NCBI GenBank assembly: GCA_958407995.1
Contig: CATYJU010000003.1
Coordinates: 20,387-84,386, forward strand
Reading direction: 5' to 3'
Length of the DNA stretch: 64,000 bases
From: an uncultured Collinsella sp.
GTDB taxonomy: Bacteria; Actinomycetota; Coriobacteriia; Coriobacteriales; Coriobacteriaceae
In this document: positions 24,282-32,417 of the stretch, one piece after another
Layout of the letters: each line of letters begins with the position of its first letter
How positions within the stretch are numbered: the stretch's first letter is position 1
Translations under genes and position numbers: made by a program
The notes under the pieces: generated by a model
What the model was told of the DNA's origin: nothing
The model's input: only the letters and a program-made list of their open reading frames with translations
Databases searched by the model: none

Positions 24282-26413
24282 TTGCGCCTGCCGCCGCCGT
24301 TGGCGCCCTGACGCCCCTGGGCCGCGCGGTTGCGGCCTGCGGTGTTCTGCGCACGCGACATGCCGCCGTGGCCCTTGCTGCCTTTGGGTCCCTTGCCGGC
24401 GGCGCCACCGTGGGCCTTACCGCCCTTCTTGCCGGTGCCGTGTCCGCCGCCGGCAGACGTCTCGCCCGGGCGTGGCGGCACGGGGCGAATCAGGCAATGC
24501 TTGGTGTAGCCGATCAGGTCGCGGCGGCCAGCCTTTTCCAGCGCCTCGCGTACCAGCTTGTAGTTCTCGGGCTTGCGATACTGGATAAGCGCGCGTTGCA
24601 TGGCCTTCTCGTGCGGGTCGCGCGCCACATAGATCGGCTCCATGGTGCGCGGGTCCACGCCGGTGTAGTACATGCACGTCGACATGGTGGACGGGGTGGG
24701 GTAGAAGTCCTGCACCTGTTCGGGCATGTAGCCCATGTCGCGCACGGCTTCGGCAAGGTCCACGGCTTCCTTCATGGTTGAACCGGGGTGGCTCGAGATC
24801 AGATACGGCACAACATACTGCTTGAGTCCATACTTGCGGTTCAGGCGCTCAAATTTGCGGCAGAACGCATCGTAGACGGCTCGGCTCGGCTTGCCCATCA
24901 CGGACAGCACCGCGTCGCTCACGTGCTCGGGTGCCACGCGTAGCTGGCCCGAGACATGGTGTTCCAGCAGCTCGCGTAAAAACTCGTCCGAGGTATCGGC
25001 CATGGTGTAGTCAAAACGGATGCCGCTGCGCACGAAGACCTTCTTGACGCCCGGCAGCTGGCGCAGGTCGCGCAACAGCTGCGTGTAGCCGCTTTCGTCG
25101 ACCACCATGTTCTTGCATACGCTCGGCCACAGACAGCGCTTGTTCTTGCACACACCGTGCTTGAGCTGCTTGTCGCAGGCGGGGCGGCTAAAGTTGGCCG
25201 TCGGTCCACCCACGTCGTTGATGTAGCCCTTAAACTCGGGATCGCGCGTGAGCAGCTCGGCCTCGCGCATGATCGAGTCGTGGCTGCGCATCTGCAACAC
25301 GCGGCCCTGGTGGAAGGTGAGCGCGCAAAACGAGCACTCGCCAAAACAGCCGCGGTTGGAGCTAATGGAAAACTTGATCTCAGCAAAGGCCGGCACGCCG
25401 CCTGCCGCGTCGTAGTCGGGATGCCAATCGCGTGCGTAGGGGAGTTCGGCCACCTCGTCCATCTCGTCGGTGGTGAGTGTTGCCGACGGCGGGTTCTGCA
25501 CCACGTACACGCTGTTGGGATATGGCTCTACCAGGCGATGCCCGGTGATGGGGTCCATATTCTGCTGCTGCACGTTAAAGCTGCGGGCGTAGTTGAGCTT
25601 GTCGGCGGCAAGGTCGTCCCAGCTGGGCAGCAGGTCGTAGTCGTAGACCTCGTCGAGCGAACCCGTGCGGTAAACGGTGCCGTTGATATAGGTGATCTGA
25701 TCGACGGGCAGCCCCGCGTCGAGTGCGTCGGCGATCTCGACAATCGCGTGCTCGCCCATGCCGTAGATGAGGATGTCGGCGCCCGAGTCGAGCAGTACCG
25801 AGCGCTTAAGCTTGTCCTGCCAGTAGTCGTAGTGGGCCAGACGGCGCAGGCTCGCCTCGATGCCGCCGATGATGATGGGAGCGTCCTTAAACGTCTGGCG
25901 GATGAGGTTGCCGTAGACCGTGACGGCGCGATTGGGACGGCGCCCCTCCTCGCCGCCGGGCGTGTAGGCGTCGGTGTGGCGGCGATGCTTGGTCACCGAA
26001 TAGTGGTTGACCATGGAGTCCATGTTGCCGGCACTGACGAGAAAGCCCAAGCGCGGCTCGCCGAGCACGGTGATGCTGGCGGGGTCGGTCCAGTTGGGTT
26101 GGCAGATGATGCCCACCTTGTAGCCGTGCGCGTCGAGTACGCGGCTGATGATGGCCATGCCAAAGCTGGGATGGTCCACATAGGCGTCGCCGCAGATGTA
26201 GACAAAGTCGCACTGGTCCCAGCATCGCGCGTCCATATCGGCGCGGCTGACGGGGAGGAACTTGTCGCGGCCCGGACGCCAGGGGCGCGTGGGCGCTGCT
26301 GGGGTATGCGTGGTGTGCCCACCCTGCGCCTTACCGCCGCGCTTTTGCTGCTGGCCCTGTTTGCCCTGCTGACTGCGCTGGTTGTTCTGAGCGTGCTGAG
26401 GCTTTTTTGCCAC
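24278..26413 (-). CDS. YgiQ-family radical SAM protein
   Basis: A 711-aa protein with an N-terminal YgiQ domain and a radical SAM domain carrying CFGECSFC (Cys-x3-Cys-x2-Cys, ~354-361), preceded by SNRG. Further family signatures are YGNLIRQTFKD, GGIEASLRR and QDFYPTPSTMSTCMYYTG. The first ~40 residues are Gln/Lys-rich and the last ~55 are Gly/Lys-rich low complexity. The start is GTG 26413 with GGGAGGG upstream; the frame stays open to 26599 without support. The reaction of the family is unknown. Its TAG overlaps the CPBP stop codon on the other strand. Confidence 0.9.
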   Translation of the reverse strand: MAKKPQHAQNNQRSQQGKQGQQQKRGGKAQGGHTTHTPAAPTRPWRPGRDKFLPVSRADMDARCWDQCDFVYICGDAYVDHPSFGMAIISRVLDAHGYKVGIICQPNWTDPASITVLGEPRLGFLVSAGNMDSMVNHYSVTKHRRHTDAYTPGGEEGRRPNRAVTVYGNLIRQTFKDAPIIIGGIEASLRRLAHYDYWQDKLKRSVLLDSGADILIYGMGEHAIVEIADALDAGLPVDQITYINGTVYRTGSLDEVYDYDLLPSWDDLAADKLNYARSFNVQQQNMDPITGHRLVEPYPNSVYVVQNPPSATLTTDEMDEVAELPYARDWHPDYDAAGGVPAFAEIKFSISSNRGCFGECSFCALTFHQGRVLQMRSHDSIMREAELLTRDPEFKGYINDVGGPTANFSRPACDKQLKHGVCKNKRCLWPSVCKNMVVDESGYTQLLRDLRQLPGVKKVFVRSGIRFDYTMADTSDEFLRELLEHHVSGQLRVAPEHVSDAVLSVMGKPSRAVYDAFCRKFERLNRKYGLKQYVVPYLISSHPGSTMKEAVDLAEAVRDMGYMPEQVQDFYPTPSTMSTCMYYTGVDPRTMEPIYVARDPHEKAMQRALIQYRKPENYKLVREALEKAGRRDLIGYTKHCLIRPVPPRPGETSAGGGHGTGKKGGKAHGGAAGKGPKGSKGHGGMSRAQNTAGRNRAAQGRQGANGGGRRN

Positions 26414-26681
26414 GATCCCTCCCGGTGTTTGTATGCTGCACGTAATTGTAACCAGTCTTTTTGGGACGGGGCTAAAAAGACTGGTGGAGTACACGAGCTG
26501 GCGGATCGGCGTGTCGATGCGGGTGCCGGCGCCGCGCCCGCTGTTTGTTTCCAGACTGTGTATCTGCGCGTTGGGGAACCCATCTCGCGCGCACGTCATG
26601 TTGTCAATGGGTTACAGTATGAACGGCGGCTATGTTTCCGCCAACGCACGAGAGAGTCGTCAACAAGGAGGATGCACGACG

Positions 26682-27401
26682 ATGCAGCGTGCCAAACAGA
26701 TATCGGAGTCTATTGAGCTGGGCATCATCTTGGCGCTCGCCGGTGGCTTTATGGACGTGTATTCGTACATTGGGCGCGACCATGTTTTCGCCAACGCGCA
26801 AACAGGCAACATCCTGCTCGTGGGAGTGAGCATCTCGGAGGGCAACTGGGCACTTGCGGGGCGCTACTTCTTCCCTGTGGTGTCGTTTGCCGTGGGTATT
26901 ATGCTTGCCGATCTGGTACACGAGCGGTTTGGCAGCGTGATCCACTGGCGTCAGGTGACGGTGTTCTTTGAAGCCGTCATCTTGCTGGGCGTGAGCTTTA
27001 TCCCGGGCGGCAATTTCAACCTGCTCGCCAACTGCCTCACCTCGTTTGCCTGCGGCATGCAGGTCGAGAGCTTCCGCAAGATCCACGGTCACGGCATCGC
27101 TACGACCATGTGCATCGGCAACTTGCGCAACGCGCTGCAAAACGTGGACGATTACATCATCACCCACAGGCGCGGCTTTTTGGAAAACGGCCTGCTGTAC
27201 TTTGGCGTGATCTTTACCTTTGTGTTTGGCGCCGTGTTGGGCAACTGGTGTATTGAGCGCATGGGCCTGCACGCCATCGTCGTGGCGAGCTTGCTGCTGT
27301 TTGTCGCGTTTGCCATCATGTTCATCGACCGCGAGCGTGACTTGCACAGGAAATGGGCCCGCATCATAGCTGACTGGCAGACCGCGAGTCTTAAGCGCTA
27401 A
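26682..27401 (+). CDS. YoaK/DUF1275-family membrane protein
   Basis: A 239-aa protein with about six membrane segments and the family pattern ALAGGFMDVYSYIGRDHVFANAQTGN near the start, plus SFACGMQVESFRKIHG and TTMCIGNLRN later. The family is widespread; some members have been suggested as transporters but none is assigned here. ATG 26682 has AAGGAGG 10 nt upstream; the longer frame to 26433 overlaps the promoter region of the divergent YgiQ gene. It is monocistronic and ends before a palindrome at 27414-27462. Confidence 0.87.
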   Translation: MQRAKQISESIELGIILALAGGFMDVYSYIGRDHVFANAQTGNILLVGVSISEGNWALAGRYFFPVVSFAVGIMLADLVHERFGSVIHWRQVTVFFEAVILLGVSFIPGGNFNLLANCLTSFACGMQVESFRKIHGHGIATTMCIGNLRNALQNVDDYIITHRRGFLENGLLYFGVIFTFVFGAVLGNWCIERMGLHAIVVASLLLFVAFAIMFIDRERDLHRKWARIIADWQTASLKR

Positions 27402-27413
27402 GGTGCATTTTCA

Positions 27414-27462
27414 TAACAACATTCAGGAGCCAGAAAAACTATCTAGCTCCTGAATGTTGTTA
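27414..27462. terminator. Perfect 17-bp palindrome between convergent genes
   Basis: Arms TAACAACATTCAGGAGC (27414-27430) and GCTCCTGAATGTTGTTA (27446-27462) have a 15-nt loop. The hairpin is AT-richer than the usual terminators here and lacks an immediate T-run, so it may be a repeat used as a terminator for both flanking genes. Confidence 0.5.
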
Positions 27463-27480
27463 CGAACTGCTTTTTGCGAT

Positions 27481-28020
27481 TTATTCGAGATGCTCTTCAA
27501 TCCGAGCCCTAAGAAGGGCAATGGCCGTAGGTATTCCGATTGCGGCGGCTAATTCGGCTTTATCCAAAACCTGTATGCTAAAGCACGATTGTTTATCACA
27601 TTGAAGGACGATAACTGAAGATAGTTTCACTTCTCGTTGGCTGAATATATCGTAATCTCCAAATAGGAAGTTACCTTTTATTGTGTAATTCGGTATGTTC
27701 GTTACGCACTTCATCTCAAGTCTGTTTAGGCCATAATCAAACACCGCAACTTCCTCGTGGTCGATGATGAGCGCAACCCTGGGCATGTTGCTAAAACCGC
27801 CGTCGACGACAGTGAAGAGTTTTTCGTTTGCATCGTCATAAACGGTATATTTAAGACTCAATAGCTGTCCTAGTGGACCCGTGAACCCATGTTTTTTGAT
27901 ATTGAGGTTGTCTCCCGCTGGGTTGATGAGAGCCAGAGTATGCGGATAAGGGTTACCTTCAATTGAGATTTGATATTCGTTTGTAGCCGTCTTGCTCGAT
28001 TTAGGACCACTAGCCACCAT
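27481..28020 (-). CDS. Low-GC protein, possible LURP-one/tubby-like fold
   Basis: A 179-aa protein I do not recognise with certainty. It is rich in alternating hydrophobic beta strands (LLSLKYTVYDDANEKLFTVVDGG; PRVALIIDHEEVAVFDYG; YTIKGNFLFGDYDIFSQREVKLSSVIV) that resemble LURP-one-related proteins, but this is tentative. There is no signal peptide or membrane helix. ATG 28020 is preceded by GAGG at 9 nt. Base composition is clearly lower in GC than all neighbours, as is the ~400 bp upstream, which points to acquisition by transfer. It is convergent with the YoaK gene. Confidence 0.6.
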   Translation of the reverse strand: MVASGPKSSKTATNEYQISIEGNPYPHTLALINPAGDNLNIKKHGFTGPLGQLLSLKYTVYDDANEKLFTVVDGGFSNMPRVALIIDHEEVAVFDYGLNRLEMKCVTNIPNYTIKGNFLFGDYDIFSQREVKLSSVIVLQCDKQSCFSIQVLDKAELAAAIGIPTAIALLRARIEEHLE

Positions 28021-28443
28021 GTGTCATCGCCTCGATCGAATTGGAACCGTCTTCTGCTTCGTGCGGAGAATTACGCTGTACGTTGCAGTAGATGCAGCTG
28101 CAATAACCGCATGGGCAATTTCTAACAAAATGAATGACGTTATTTGCTGCATGCATGTTATTAAATACAAAGTAAATACAAAGTATCTTTTTATAAACGT
28201 ATTGTCAAACATATATTGCTAAAACAGAAACAATTTATAGACTGAGTCGGTCGTATTCTTTGGGCGATTGCTCCTATAATCTAGCCTTCGCTGCTGTCGG
28301 GAGGGAAGGACTAGGGCTCCGTTATTCTGTTGAAACGCTTTAACACCTTTGACGTTCTCACGCGTTTTTTGTTTCAAAAGCGTTAGGATGGTACTTATAG
28401 TGCGGGGCGTAACGGGTGCCCCGCGCACGATAGGAGGCTATCA
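28021..28443. other. AT-rich intergenic region upstream of fucO
   Basis: About 420 bp of low-GC sequence. A 62-codon minus-strand frame (28212 to 28024) ends 3 nt before the LURP-one-like start and encodes a hydrophobic segment, but it has no ribosome site and I rate it below 0.25 as a gene. The right end holds the fucO promoter. Confidence 0.5.
28328..28401 (+). promoter_or_regulatory. fucO promoter and imperfect palindrome
   Basis: -35 TTTCAA (28372-28377), 18-bp spacer, -10 TATAGT (28396-28401). Upstream is an 18-bp imperfect palindrome, TGTTGAAACGCTTTAACA (28328-28345), and AACGCTTT recurs inverted as AAAGCGTT over the -35. It is a candidate operator for an unidentified repressor or activator. 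Confidence 0.45.
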
Positions 28444-29610
28444 ATGGCTAATCGTTTCGTTCTCAACACCATCTCTTATCATGGTTCCGGCGCCATCAAG
28501 GAGATCCCCGGCGAGCTCCAGCGCCGCGGCTACAAGAAGATCTTCGTCTGCTCCGACCCCGATCTGGTCAAGTTTGGCGTTACCGCTAAGGTGACCGACG
28601 AGCTCGACGCTGCCGGCATCGCTTGGAGCCTCTACTCCGAGATTAAACCCAACCCCACGATCCAGAACGTCAAGGACGGCGTCGAGGCCTTCAAGGCCGC
28701 CGAAGCTGACGCTATCGTGACCATCGGTGGCGGCTCCTCCATGGACACCGCCAAGGCCATCGGCATTATTATCAACAACCCCGAGTTCGCCGATGTCCGC
28801 AGCCTCGAGGGCGTTGCTCCCACTAAGAACCACGCCGTGTTCACCATCGCCGTGCCGACGACCGCCGGTACCGCCGCTGAGGTGACCATCAACTACGTCA
28901 TCACCGACCCCGAGAAGGTCCGCAAGTTCGTGTGCGTCGACACCAACGACGCCCCCGAGGTCGCCGTCGTCGACCCCGACATGATGGCTTCCATGCCCGC
29001 CGGCCTGACCGCTTCCACCGGTATGGACGCTCTGACCCACGCCATCGAGGGCTACACCACCAAGGGCGCCTGGGAGCTTTCCGATATGTTCCACTTTGAG
29101 GCCATTAAGCTGATCAGCGAGAACCTGCGCGACTCCGTTGCCGAGGCCAAGTCCGGTCAGCCCGGCTCCGGCCGCGAGGGCATGGCTCTTGGCCAGTATG
29201 TCGCCGGCATGGGCTTCTCCAATGTTGGCCTGGGCATCGACCACGCCATGGCTCACACCCTGTCTGCTCACTACGACACCCCGCACGGCGTCGCTTGCGC
29301 CATGCTGCTGCCGATCGCCATGGAGTTCAACAAGCCGGTTTGCGCCGAGCGCCTGGCCAAGGTCGCCGTCGCCATGGGCGTTGACACCACGGGCATGAGC
29401 ACCGACGAGGCCGCCGATGCTGCCATCGCCGCCGTCAAGCAGCTTTCCGCCGACGTGAACATCCCGCACGTCTGCGAGGCCATGAAGGCTGACGAGATTG
29501 AGGTCCTGGCCAAGGACGCCATGGCCGACGCCTGCTTCCCGGGCAACCCGCGCGAGGCGACGCTCGACGACGTCATCGAGCTCTTCAAGAAGATCTGCCC
29601 GGCTGCCTAA
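28444..29610 (+). CDS. fucO: Iron-containing alcohol dehydrogenase, lactaldehyde reductase type
   Basis: A 388-aa group III Fe-dependent alcohol dehydrogenase close in length to FucO (382-383 aa), which reduces lactaldehyde to 1,2-propanediol with NADH. Seen are GGGSSMDTAKAIG (NAD site), PTTAGTAAEVT, and the iron ligands in MDALTHAIEG (Asp, His), GIDHAMAH and YDTPHG (His, His). GATAGGAGG precedes the ATG. Codon choice is strongly biased to C-ending codons, as in fhs, suggesting high expression in fermentation. No fucose or rhamnose genes are nearby, so an ethanol/propanediol-type role is inferred. Confidence 0.9.
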   Translation: MANRFVLNTISYHGSGAIKEIPGELQRRGYKKIFVCSDPDLVKFGVTAKVTDELDAAGIAWSLYSEIKPNPTIQNVKDGVEAFKAAEADAIVTIGGGSSMDTAKAIGIIINNPEFADVRSLEGVAPTKNHAVFTIAVPTTAGTAAEVTINYVITDPEKVRKFVCVDTNDAPEVAVVDPDMMASMPAGLTASTGMDALTHAIEGYTTKGAWELSDMFHFEAIKLISENLRDSVAEAKSGQPGSGREGMALGQYVAGMGFSNVGLGIDHAMAHTLSAHYDTPHGVACAMLLPIAMEFNKPVCAERLAKVAVAMGVDTTGMSTDEAADAAIAAVKQLSADVNIPHVCEAMKADEIEVLAKDAMADACFPGNPREATLDDVIELFKKICPAA

Positions 29611-29617
29611 CTTGGTT

Positions 29618-29749
29618 CGGCGGGCCCCTGCCCGTTAGCCCCACAATCGTCCTCGGACATGTCGGAAGCCCCCGCTGCGCACTTCGTGCGGCGGGGGCTT
29701 CCTCCGTCCTGCGGAAAGATTGTGGGGCTAACGGGCAGGGGGCCCGCCG
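29618..29749. repeat. 132-bp nested palindrome (family E)
   Basis: Outer arms of 31-32 bp (29618-29648 and 29718-29749) match except for one extra G; they contain GCCCGTTAGCCCCACAATC and its complement. Inside lies a second hairpin (GGAAGCCCCCGC, 29664-29675 / GCGGGGGCTTCC, 29691-29702) with its own CGCAC-TTC-GTGCG tip. It follows fucO directly and could act as a terminator or mRNA stabiliser, but its size and arm length suggest a mobile palindromic element. Confidence 0.75.
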
Positions 29750-29868
29750 GCTCGTTATCGTGGCGGGCGCAGTTCTGAAGAACTCAATGGGTCATCTCGC
29801 TAGGTAAAAAGATGGTTCGCGGTGGTATCGTTGCTGTGGGTTTAATTCGATATGAAAGGGTGACTTTG

Positions 29869-30897
29869 GTGTCCAAGATGGATTCTACGCTCTCCTATAT
29901 TACTGACCAGTTGAAGGCGCTGACTTCTATTGCTTCGCCTACAGGCTATACCCGTGCGGCGACTGATTATCTGATGGAGACGTTGCGCGATATGGGCTTT
30001 GGGCCCGAGCGCTCCAATAAGGGCAATGTGCTCGTTGGGCTTGGTGGTGAGGGTGAGCCGCTCGTGTTGGCGAGCCATGTCGATACCCTGGGCGCCATGG
30101 TGCGTTCCATTAAGGACAATGGTCGCCTGCGCCCCACGACCCTCGGCGGGCATCAGTGGTCTACGGCCGATGGCGAGAACTGCACCGTTTATACGCGCGA
30201 CGGCAATGTCTACACGGGCGTGGTCCTCAATACCGAGCCTTCGGCGCATGTGGCCGATGAGCCGGTCAAGACCATCGAGAAGAACATGGAAATCCTGCTC
30301 GACGAGAACGTTGACAGCAAGGACGATGTGCTCGAGCTGGGTATTCAAACCGGCGACATCATCGCTATGGATCCGCGCACCACGGTGACGGAGAGCGGCT
30401 ACATCAAGAGTCGCTTCCTTGACGATAAGCTGTCCGCGTCGATTCTGCTGGGTTTGGCCCGCGCCGTCGCCGAAGGCGAGGTGACGCTTTCGCGCAAGGT
30501 TTCGTTGCTCTTTACGGTGTACGAGGAGGTCGGCCACGGCGGTGCCTTTGTGCCGGCCGACACGCGCGAGATGATCAGCGTGGACATGGGCTGCGTGGGT
30601 GACGACCTGGGCTGCACCGAGCGCATGGTTTCGATTTGCGCCAAGGATTCGGGTGGTCCGTACAACTACGACCTGGTAACCACGCTGTCCAACATCGCGC
30701 GCGAGCTGGAGCTCGATTACGCCATCGATGTGTACCCGCATTACGGATCCGACGTCGAGGCCACGCTCTCGGCCGGCTACGACATTCGCCATGGTCTGAT
30801 CGGCCCCGGCGTGTACGCGAGCCACAACTACGAGCGCAGCCACATCGACGGCGTGCGCAATACCTACGAGCTGGTTCGCGCCTACGTTCAGCGCTAG
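29869..30897 (+). CDS. M42-family metallopeptidase (glutamyl aminopeptidase/FrvX type)
   Basis: A 342-aa cytoplasmic aminopeptidase of the M42 family, which forms dodecameric shells and trims short peptides. The co-catalytic metal ligands are visible: ASHVDTLG (His), RFLDDKLSA (Asp), YEEVGHGG (catalytic Glu and Glu ligand), SVDMG (Asp) and SHNYERSHIDG (His). The start is GTG 29869, 8 nt after AAAGGG; the frame is open to 29812. It is monocistronic, with the family E palindrome upstream and a strong terminator downstream. Confidence 0.9.
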   Translation: MSKMDSTLSYITDQLKALTSIASPTGYTRAATDYLMETLRDMGFGPERSNKGNVLVGLGGEGEPLVLASHVDTLGAMVRSIKDNGRLRPTTLGGHQWSTADGENCTVYTRDGNVYTGVVLNTEPSAHVADEPVKTIEKNMEILLDENVDSKDDVLELGIQTGDIIAMDPRTTVTESGYIKSRFLDDKLSASILLGLARAVAEGEVTLSRKVSLLFTVYEEVGHGGAFVPADTREMISVDMGCVGDDLGCTERMVSICAKDSGGPYNYDLVTTLSNIARELELDYAIDVYPHYGSDVEATLSAGYDIRHGLIGPGVYASHNYERSHIDGVRNTYELVRAYVQR

Positions 30898-30930
30898 GGG
30901 AGCAGTTTGCGACTCGGCTGACCAATCGCT

Positions 30931-30957
30931 AAGGCCCGATTTCTCGGGCCTTTTTTC
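30931..30957 (+). terminator. Intrinsic terminator after the M42 peptidase
   Basis: GGCCCGA / TCGGGCC stem with a 4-nt loop followed by six T residues. Confidence 0.9.
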
Positions 30958-30999
30958 GCTTTGGGTCGTTTAGTATTATGATGTATGTAATCTATTAAC

Positions 31000-31009
31000 T
31001 AAACGTTTA
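31000..31009 (+). promoter_or_regulatory. Candidate operator of the HTH-HipA gene
   Basis: The perfect palindrome TAAACGTTTA lies in a sharply AT-rich 60-bp leader just upstream of the gene, whose product has its own DNA-binding domain. Autoregulation is plausible. No confident -10/-35 pair was chosen. Confidence 0.4.
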
Positions 31010-31035
31010 AATTACTTAACGAGGTGATGCGGTGT

Positions 31036-32409
31036 ATGGATACGTCCGAGTACTTGTCTATGGGTGATGCTGCCCGCCTGCTGGGCGTTACGAAAGCCCG
31101 CATATCTCAACTTGCCGCATCGGGAACGCTCGCGTGCGATATTGTGGGCGGACGGAAGATGGTCGAGTACAATTCCGCGGTCGCTTATCAAAAGGTCCGC
31201 AAACGTGGACGCCGTCCTGCGGCCGATGTGGGGCGCAAGTTTACGCTGATGTCCGCCGATTACGAGGTTGCGCGTGTCTCATTTGATCCGACGCGTGAGT
31301 TTCCCTTCGAAATCGCCGAGGTCCTCGATGCGCAACGAATGCCGTTTGGCACGTGCTCGAGCTCTTCTCCTACGGTGAATAAACGGGAGCTCAACGTGTG
31401 GTGGAGCCATCGGTCGGTGCCTGACGTCCGCCCTGGGCTTATTTCGCGCTACCGCGAGCTGGGGATTGCTAACGGCGTTGAGGTGCCGGTTCAGTGCCTG
31501 GGTCTATCACTTTCGGATTGTTATTGGCTGCGGCCGACCGATTGCGCCGAACTCAAATGGCAAAACATTAATTACTTTGAGAACGAGTTTGAGCGATCGG
31601 CGCCCGAGGGGCGTTCGGGTTGGCTGGAGGGCATCGGTCTTAAAAATCCCGACAACACATCCGAGGGCGAGCTTCCTAAATCGTGGATGATTCGCAACGG
31701 TGTTCGCGTTCTGGTCAAGGGGTGTGGCGTGGACGACCAACGACCCTTTAACGAGGCGGTCGCAACAGCTCTGCATCGTCGTTTGCTTTCCAAGGGGGAG
31801 TTTGTTCCTTACACGGTTGAGCGCATGTTCGATGGCCCTGCGTGTCTGTGCGACGACTTTCTTGATGGCCGCGAGGAATACGTTCCGGCTGTTTACGTTA
31901 AGGGCGCACTTGCTAGCCAGCGGGGAAACTCGACATACGATCGATGCTGTCGCTACCTTGGCAAGCATGGTGCCGATGAGGCCGCTGTGAGAAGGTCTAT
32001 GTCGCAGGTGATTGTCTGCGATGCCCTTTTGGCCAACAGCGACCGCCATTGGCGAAACTTCGGCATCATCCGCAATGTCGATACCCTGGAGATAAGGCCT
32101 GCTCCGCTGTTCGATAGCGGCAATTGCCTGTGGTACAACGTACCAACTGCCGTGCTCGCAGCTGGGGAGTTTGGGTTTTCCGCTAAGCCGTTTGGGCCCG
32201 ACCCTTCCGTCCAGCTGGCGCTTGCGGACTCACTCGATTGGTTCGACGCATCGAGACTGGACGGATTTGTTGATGAGGCAATCGAAATTCTTTCGCAGAG
32301 CGAATGGGTGACGGCGGAGGGTCGACTCGAGGCCATTCGCCGCGGCCTCGAGCGTCGCATAATCGAGGTTAGTGCCGCTGTTGAGGTACTTCGACACGTG
32401 CGGCGATAA
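31036..32409 (+). CDS. HipA-like kinase fused to an N-terminal HTH domain
   Basis: The 457-aa protein has an excisionase/MerR-type helix-turn-helix at its N-terminus (SMGDAARLLGVTKARISQLAASGTL, ~8-40). The C-terminal half has HipA kinase motifs: a catalytic loop ANSDRHWRNFG (~332-342, Asp and Asn conserved) and the metal-binding APLFDSGN (~358-365). In HipBA systems a HipB repressor is a separate gene; here the DNA-binding part seems to be built in, and no hipB lies nearby. HipA kinases phosphorylate GltX and cause growth arrest. ATG 31036 is chosen for its spacing to AGGTGAT; GTG 31024 and ATG 31027 are possible. Confidence 0.78.
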   Translation: MDTSEYLSMGDAARLLGVTKARISQLAASGTLACDIVGGRKMVEYNSAVAYQKVRKRGRRPAADVGRKFTLMSADYEVARVSFDPTREFPFEIAEVLDAQRMPFGTCSSSSPTVNKRELNVWWSHRSVPDVRPGLISRYRELGIANGVEVPVQCLGLSLSDCYWLRPTDCAELKWQNINYFENEFERSAPEGRSGWLEGIGLKNPDNTSEGELPKSWMIRNGVRVLVKGCGVDDQRPFNEAVATALHRRLLSKGEFVPYTVERMFDGPACLCDDFLDGREEYVPAVYVKGALASQRGNSTYDRCCRYLGKHGADEAAVRRSMSQVIVCDALLANSDRHWRNFGIIRNVDTLEIRPAPLFDSGNCLWYNVPTAVLAAGEFGFSAKPFGPDPSVQLALADSLDWFDASRLDGFVDEAIEILSQSEWVTAEGRLEAIRRGLERRIIEVSAAVEVLRHVRR

Positions 32410-32417
32410 ACCCGCGG

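Noticed and set aside
28328..28345. Rex-type redox operator before fucO
   Set aside because: The palindrome TGTTGAAACGCTTTAACA is two bases too wide between the TGTT and AACA ends compared with known Rex sites, so only an unspecified operator is reported.
27414..28443. Genomic island with attachment sites
   Set aside because: The low-GC stretch is only ~1 kb and has no integrase, tRNA or flanking direct repeats.
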